DNA from: Methylobacterium sp. W2
GTDB lineage: Bacteria; Pseudomonadota; Alphaproteobacteria; Rhizobiales; Beijerinckiaceae
Assembly: GCF_020662345.1 (NCBI RefSeq)
Contig: NZ_VMOA01000043.1
Location: forward strand, 1-45,832
Length of the DNA stretch: 45,832 nucleotides
Direction: 5' to 3'
The notes under the pieces are model-generated. The model did not search any database. It was not told where the DNA came from and was given only the letters and a program-made list of their open reading frames with translations. Numbering within the stretch: position 1 is the stretch's first letter; each line of letters begins with the position of its first letter. Of this stretch, positions 41,693 to 45,832 are shown one piece after another. The position numbers and the translations under genes are program-made.

Positions 41693-43168
41693 ATGACTGC
41701 GATCCCGTTCGACAACAGCTACGTCCGCTTGCCGGACCGCTTCTTCGCCCGCCGCGCCCCAACACCCGTCGCAGCCCCGCGCCTGATCCACATGAATGGC
41801 GATCTGGCGGCGAACCTCGGCGTCGACCCGGATTGGCTCGCTGGCCCCGCCGGGGTGGAAATGCTCGCCGGTAACAGCGTCCCGGAAGGCGCCGATCCGA
41901 TCGCAGCGGCTTACGCCGGGCACCAGTTCGGAAACTTCGTGCCGAAGCTCGGTGACGGGCGCGCCGTCCTGCTCGGAGAGGTCATCCACCGTGACGGGCA
42001 GCGCCGTGACATCCAGCTCAAGGGCGCGGGCCCGACCCCGTTCTCCCGCCGCGGCGACGGCCGGGCGGCGCTCGGGCCGGTGCTGCGCGAGTATCTCGTG
42101 AGCGAGGCCATGGCCGCGCTCGGCATCCCCACCACCCGGGCGCTGGCGGCGGTCGCTACCGGCGAGCGCGTCGTGCGCGAGACCCGGCTGCCCGGGGCCG
42201 TGCTCGCACGCGTGGCGGCCAGCCACATCCGGGTCGGAACCTTCCAATACTTCGCCGCCCGGGGCGACGTCGAGGCGGTGCGGGCGCTCGCCGACCACGT
42301 CCTCGCCCGGCACTATCCTGAGGCCTCCTCCGTCGAGCACCCGTACCGGGCGCTGCTCGACGGCGTCGTTGCCCGCCAAGCCGACCTCGTGGCGGCCTGG
42401 CTCCTCGTCGGCTTCGTCCACGGGGTGATGAACACCGACAACATGTCGGTGGCCGGCGAGACGATCGACTACGGCCCCTGCGCCTTCCTCGACGCCTACG
42501 ACCCGCACACGACCTTCAGCTCGATCGACGCGCACGGGCGCTACGCCTACGGCCAGCAGCCGGGGATCGCCCTGTGGAACCTGACCCGTCTGGCCGAGAC
42601 CCTTCTGCCGCTGCTCGCCGAGGACGAAGAAGCGGCGGTCGAGGCGGCCGAGGCGGCGCTCGCCAGGTTCGGTCCAGGCTTCGAGGCGGCGTATCACGGT
42701 GGTCTCGCGCGCAAGCTGGGGCTTCCCGCATACCGGGACGGCGACGCCGCGCTCACGGATGATCTGCTCGCGCAGATGGCGGCGAATAGAGCGGACTTCA
42801 CCCTGACCTTCCGCCGCCTGTGCGATGCGGCCGAGCGGCCGCAGGCGGACGCGGGGGTGCGTGACCTTTTCGTTGACCCCACCAAGTACGACGCCTGGGC
42901 CGTGCGTTGGCGGGAGCGGCTGGCCAACGAGGGACGAAACCCCGCGGCGACGGCGACGGCGATGCGCGCGGTCAACCCGGCGTTCATCCCGCGCAACCAC
43001 CACGTCGAGGCAATGATCGCGGCGGCGGTCGAGCGAAGCGACTTCGGCCCCTTCGAGGAGCTGTTGGCGGTACTGTCGCGACCCTACGACGACCAGCCCG
43101 CCCACGCCCGCTACGCTGAGGTGCCCGAGAGCGGTGGAGCGGACTACCGCACGTTCTGCGGCACCTAA
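41693..43168 (+). CDS. selO: Protein adenylyltransferase SelO (YdiU family)
   Basis: 491-residue pseudokinase-fold enzyme that transfers AMP from ATP to protein hydroxyls and is linked to redox stress responses. Family landmarks are AYAGHQFGNFVPKLGDGRA (about 73-91), DIQLKGAGPTPFSRRGDGRA with the nucleotide-contacting Lys (about 105-125), the catalytic NTDNMS near 247-252, and the metal-binding IDYGPCAF near 257-264. The C-terminus is TFCGT, with Cys at the position that is selenocysteine in animals. Length is normal. The ATG at 41693 is the first start of the family region. It is a single gene with no visible operon partner. Confidence 0.95.
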   Translation: MTAIPFDNSYVRLPDRFFARRAPTPVAAPRLIHMNGDLAANLGVDPDWLAGPAGVEMLAGNSVPEGADPIAAAYAGHQFGNFVPKLGDGRAVLLGEVIHRDGQRRDIQLKGAGPTPFSRRGDGRAALGPVLREYLVSEAMAALGIPTTRALAAVATGERVVRETRLPGAVLARVAASHIRVGTFQYFAARGDVEAVRALADHVLARHYPEASSVEHPYRALLDGVVARQADLVAAWLLVGFVHGVMNTDNMSVAGETIDYGPCAFLDAYDPHTTFSSIDAHGRYAYGQQPGIALWNLTRLAETLLPLLAEDEEAAVEAAEAALARFGPGFEAAYHGGLARKLGLPAYRDGDAALTDDLLAQMAANRADFTLTFRRLCDAAERPQADAGVRDLFVDPTKYDAWAVRWRERLANEGRNPAATATAMRAVNPAFIPRNHHVEAMIAAAVERSDFGPFEELLAVLSRPYDDQPAHARYAEVPESGGADYRTFCGT

Positions 43169-43325
43169 ACGCCCGCCGGCCTCCGAATCACCCCACGATC
43201 GTCACCCGACCCTATGTTTCGGAAGCCAGCTCCTGTGGAAGCCCGGCGGGACCCGGTGCTCAAGACGGACTTTGCCGACCGGCGGCGCCACTACCCGCGC
43301 GCCATGTGTCCGCTTGACCGAGTGA

Positions 43326-43404
43326 GAATGTCTGCTTCAGGGATTCAGGGTCGGAAGCCTGAACGATCAAGTCGGGTCGCATGCGGAACGTCTGTTTTGG
43401 GTAG
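43326..43404. repeat. Dispersed intergenic repeat, copy C (left part)
   Basis: Starts GAATGTCTGCTTCAGGG. It contains GTCGCATGCGGAACGTCTGT then TTTGGGTAG, matching copy B, and is cut here by the IS1182-type element. The rest of the unit continues at 44987. Confidence 0.6.
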
Positions 43405-44986
43405 AGGCCGTGTGAGAACGCCGACCGCTTAGGCTTGAGTCGTCCGTTGGGAGCCGCGGGGCAGGTCGAACTGGCGAGCCTCAGGCCCGGATCGCCTCCA
43501 TCAGCGGACCGACCCCGAAGATCTGGATCATCCGCTTCATGTTGTAGGCCAGAACCTGCAGGCTCATCTCTGTTCTGACCTTGGCCAAGGTCCGGGTCAG
43601 GAAGTGGGTCGCTCCCATCCAGGCCTTCAGCGTGCCGAACGGGTGCTCGACGGTCTGGCGACGGATCTTCATCGCGTCCGGCATCCGGTCGAGCCGTGCC
43701 TGCATCGCGTCGAGGACGCCCTCGTGCACCCAGCGTTTGACACGCCGCGTCTCCGTCGGCGTGCAGCGGGGCCTGAGCGCGCAATCGAGACAGGCCGTCA
43801 GGTTGCGGTAGTGATCCATCGCGTCGCCCTCGGCCCGGCGATCGGACCGGGCCGGCCCCTTGGTCAGGTGCTGGCCGGCGGGACAAGTGTAGTGATCCTG
43901 TTTGGCGTCGTAGACGAAGTCCTGTCCCGTGAAGAGGCCACGCTTGGCATGGCCCGAGGTCAGGGTCTTGGGCACACAGGGCAGCACGCCGGTGCCTTCG
44001 CAGGCCAGCACCGGCTCCCCGCTGAGGTAGCCCCGGTCGGCCAGCACCGTGAGCGTGGCGCATCCCGTCGCCTCTTGCGCCAGGAGTCCCATCGGTGCGA
44101 GTTGCGCCCGGTCGCTGCCGACGTTGGTCACGGCGTGGGCCACGATCAGGTGATGCTCGGCATCGACCGCGGCCTGGACGTTGTAGCCGACCATGCCGGT
44201 GCCCTTGCCGCTGGTCGCCATGGAGCGTGCGTCGGGATCGGTCAGCGAGACCTGGCCGTCGGGGGCGGCCTCGACTTGCCGGCCCATCGCCTGCAGAGCC
44301 TGCATCTGCTCGCGCAGGCCCGCGATCTTCTCGTTGAGCCGCGTCGTGCGCGCCTCGGCGATGTCGCTCGGCTCGCGGTCGGCCCGATCCAGTGCCGCGA
44401 GGTAGCGGCCGATGCTCGCCTCGACCTGCGCCAGCCGGGCTTCGACCTTGGCGGCAGTGAAGTTCTTGTCGCGGTTTTTGACCGCCTTGAACTTGCTGCC
44501 GTCGACCGCGACGACGGCCTTGCTGAACAGGTTCAGCCGGCGGCACAGCACCACGAACTGCGCGCAGGCGGCCTGGATGGCCGGGCCGTTGTCCTTACGG
44601 AAGTCGGCCAGCGTCTTGAAGTCGGGCATCAGCCGGCCGGTGAGCCAGATCAGCTCGATGTTGCGCTGGCTCTCGCGTTCGAGCCGGCGGCTCGACGGCA
44701 CGCGGTTGAGGTAGCCGTAGAGATAGATCTTGAGCAGCGTTGCCGGATGGTAGGCCGGACGACCCGTGGCCTCCGGCACCGCGCCCGAGAAGCCCAGCGC
44801 GCTCAGATCGAGTTCATCGACGAACACTTCGACGAGGCGAACCGGGTTGTCGGCAGTGATGTAGTCGTCCAGGCAGTCGGGAAGGAGCGTGATCTGCTGA
44901 CGATCCTCGCCTGCGATGAAGCGCTTCATCCCAACCTCCTCAGATCGGAAATTACTCTACCAGATCAGCACGTTTTCACACAGCCT
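43405..44986 (-). mobile_element. IS1182-type element, apparently intact
   Basis: Terminal inverted repeats AGGCCGTGTGAGAACG (left) and AGGCTGTGTGAAAACG (right, complement) bound a single transposase gene. GGGTAG flanks both sides (43399-43404 and 44987-44992), a clean 6-bp target duplication. The element splits repeat copy C. Confidence 0.85.
43481..44929 (-). CDS. IS1182-type transposase
   Basis: 482-residue DDE transposase with all three catalytic acids: Asp143 in VDGSKFKAV, Asp298 in LADRGY and Glu428 in VEHPFGTLK. A Cys-rich segment (CLDCALRPRC) follows the second Asp, as in the copy at 25682. The ATG at 44927-44929 has AGGAGGTTGGG upstream. The frame is unbroken and the element ends are good, so it is probably active. 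It may be able to act on the catalytically altered relative at 25626-27299 if the ends are recognised; the ends are similar but not identical. Confidence 0.92.
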   Translation of the reverse strand: MKRFIAGEDRQQITLLPDCLDDYITADNPVRLVEVFVDELDLSALGFSGAVPEATGRPAYHPATLLKIYLYGYLNRVPSSRRLERESQRNIELIWLTGRLMPDFKTLADFRKDNGPAIQAACAQFVVLCRRLNLFSKAVVAVDGSKFKAVKNRDKNFTAAKVEARLAQVEASIGRYLAALDRADREPSDIAEARTTRLNEKIAGLREQMQALQAMGRQVEAAPDGQVSLTDPDARSMATSGKGTGMVGYNVQAAVDAEHHLIVAHAVTNVGSDRAQLAPMGLLAQEATGCATLTVLADRGYLSGEPVLACEGTGVLPCVPKTLTSGHAKRGLFTGQDFVYDAKQDHYTCPAGQHLTKGPARSDRRAEGDAMDHYRNLTACLDCALRPRCTPTETRRVKRWVHEGVLDAMQARLDRMPDAMKIRRQTVEHPFGTLKAWMGATHFLTRTLAKVRTEMSLQVLAYNMKRMIQIFGVGPLMEAIRA

Positions 44987-45033
44987 GGGTAGGTGACCGA
45001 CTTCCGCCGATGGCGCAAACGAGCACTATTTGC
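44987..45033. repeat. Dispersed intergenic repeat, copy C (right part)
   Basis: GGGTAGGTGACCGACTTCCG then CCGATGGCGCAAACGAGC. This continues the alignment with copy B (GGGTAGGCCGCCAAATTCTG then GTCATGGCGCACAGAAGC) across the transposon. Confidence 0.5.
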
Positions 45034-45092
45034 GGCATAGGGCTTGTGCACGGCGCTATGGCGCTGTGCTCGGATCGACGAGCCCTATCTGC

Positions 45093-45832
45093 TCAGAACA
45101 GTGTGCCGGGATTTTTCGGGGCACTGCCTTCGGTCTGTGATTTGGCCTGTGCCGCCGACGCTGATGCTGAAGCTTGTTCACGTAAGGCGATTGAGGCTTG
45201 CCGTTGGAGCACCATCTCTTCCAGCTTCTGTGCTGTCCTTGACGGATCGCTGGCGCGGCCCTCCGAGGCAGAGCGTCCACTCCCATCGCTCGTCTTTGGA
45301 GCCGACGAAGATGCAGATGCGCCAGGCGATGCTGCGTTCTGGGGCCTGCTTATCGATGGCGTAGTGACTGTCTGATTTGTAGCGGATGCGGGTGGAACGT
45401 TGCGGTGTGGATAGGTCGAAGTCACGTTCAGCGCCAGAGCGGACGGTGTTGGAGGATTTGCATTAACGGCGGTCGCTGGTCGGAAGGTTGGGAGTACGAC
45501 AGCCGGTGCTGTAGGGACCGCTGATGGGCCGGGTGTTGGTTTAGTTTGGGGGGCGGCCGACGTCGGCGTGGTACCCTGGACTACTGTCTGTTGCGTTTGC
45601 TCCGTCTGCTTCGGCGTCCGCTCCATAGTCGGGACTACCTTCTTGCCCCTCGCCTTCGTTGTCAGCTTTTTGTCGCAAGTGGCGAGGTAGCGTCTCAGCT
45701 TTGGTGCGTCCATCTGAATGCCGCCGAGCTTGATGCACGTCGCGATTTGCTCGTACGAGTAGCCGGCCTTGGAGAGTTCCCGAATCATTATCGCTAGTTC
45801 TCCCACGGCGCTGACAAGAGTGATTGTCTCGG
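45093..45832 (-). CDS. Unrecognised Pro/Ser/Thr/Gln-rich protein with HTH-like N-terminus (5' end probably outside)
   Basis: At least 237 residues. The N-terminal part (IRELSKAGYSYEQIATCIKL, then GGIQMDAPKLRRYL) has the look of a small helix-turn-helix of the kind seen in plasmid or mobile-element proteins that choose between short DNA repeats. The long middle is low-complexity (QTEQTQQTVV, SAAPQTKPTPGPSAVP). A charged helix (TAQKLEEMVLQRQASIALRE) near the C-terminus could be a coiled coil. A GTG at 45804-45806 could start it, but the frame stays open to the window edge (ETITLVSAV upstream), so the true start may lie outside. Function not recognised. Its lower G+C codon use than its neighbours suggests acquired DNA. 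Confidence 0.6.
   Translation of the reverse strand, partial: ETITLVSAVGELAIMIRELSKAGYSYEQIATCIKLGGIQMDAPKLRRYLATCDKKLTTKARGKKVVPTMERTPKQTEQTQQTVVQGTTPTSAAPQTKPTPGPSAVPTAPAVVLPTFRPATAVNANPPTPSALALNVTSTYPHRNVPPASATNQTVTTPSISRPQNAASPGASASSSAPKTSDGSGRSASEGRASDPSRTAQKLEEMVLQRQASIALREQASASASAAQAKSQTEGSAPKNPGTLF

Noticed and set aside
1..45832. CRISPR arrays, rRNA, riboswitches, phage structural genes or a biosynthetic cluster
   Set aside because: No regularly spaced repeats, no conserved RNA motifs and no such genes were seen. The mobile content is insertion sequences and integrases only.

Overview
The window is about two-thirds G+C and its gene content looks alphaproteobacterial. The closest fit by eye is Methylobacterium or a relative: a BcsS-type cellulose gene, DUF2252, SelO, small Pro/Glu-rich hypothetical proteins and many insertion sequences. 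The genus is my inference; there is no rRNA or other marker gene here and I saw no tRNA.

Layout. (1) 1-7577, all minus strand: cellulose synthase BcsA (3' end cut by the window), BcsS, a membrane hybrid sensor kinase whose ATP-binding domain appears dead, and a membrane protein with C-terminal zinc ribbons. (2) 7740-12579, mobile DNA: an IS5-type remnant, a rearranged IS21 element carrying an inverted copy of its own istB end, and an intact tyrosine integrase. (3) 13608-18022: an iron-type cell-surface signalling module made of an ECF sigma factor, a FecR-like anti-sigma factor and a TonB-dependent receptor with an N-terminal signalling domain. An A+T-rich gene-free stretch precedes it, and IS630 and IS21 debris follows it (18030-19285). 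(4) 19712-25101: a DUF2252 protein, several very small proteins, a frameshifted HTH gene and a short-chain dehydrogenase. (5) 25626-27299: an IS1182-type element whose full-length transposase lacks two of its three catalytic acidic residues. (6) 27547-30756, minus strand: a TonB-dependent siderophore receptor followed by an exported Fes/IroE-like esterase. (7) 31247-39456: a LysR regulator divergent from an operon for a branched-chain-type ABC importer (binding protein, LivH, a LivM-LivG fusion, LivF), a metal-dependent cyclase-family hydrolase and an amidase. (8) 40031-45832: a membrane zinc peptidase, an integrase broken by an amber codon, selO, a second and apparently intact IS1182-type element, and the end of an unrecognised Pro/Ser/Thr/Gln-rich protein.

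How the parts work together. Regions 3 and 6 form two outer-membrane iron-scavenging units. One is probably self-induced through sigma/anti-sigma signalling, and the other couples uptake to siderophore hydrolysis; no siderophore biosynthesis genes are visible. Region 7 reads as a self-contained import-and-hydrolysis pathway for an unidentified, probably cyclic or amide-bearing nitrogen compound.

A degenerate intergenic repeat family occurs at three places. The second IS1182-type element sits inside one copy with a clean 6-bp target duplication, and the first lies immediately next to another copy.
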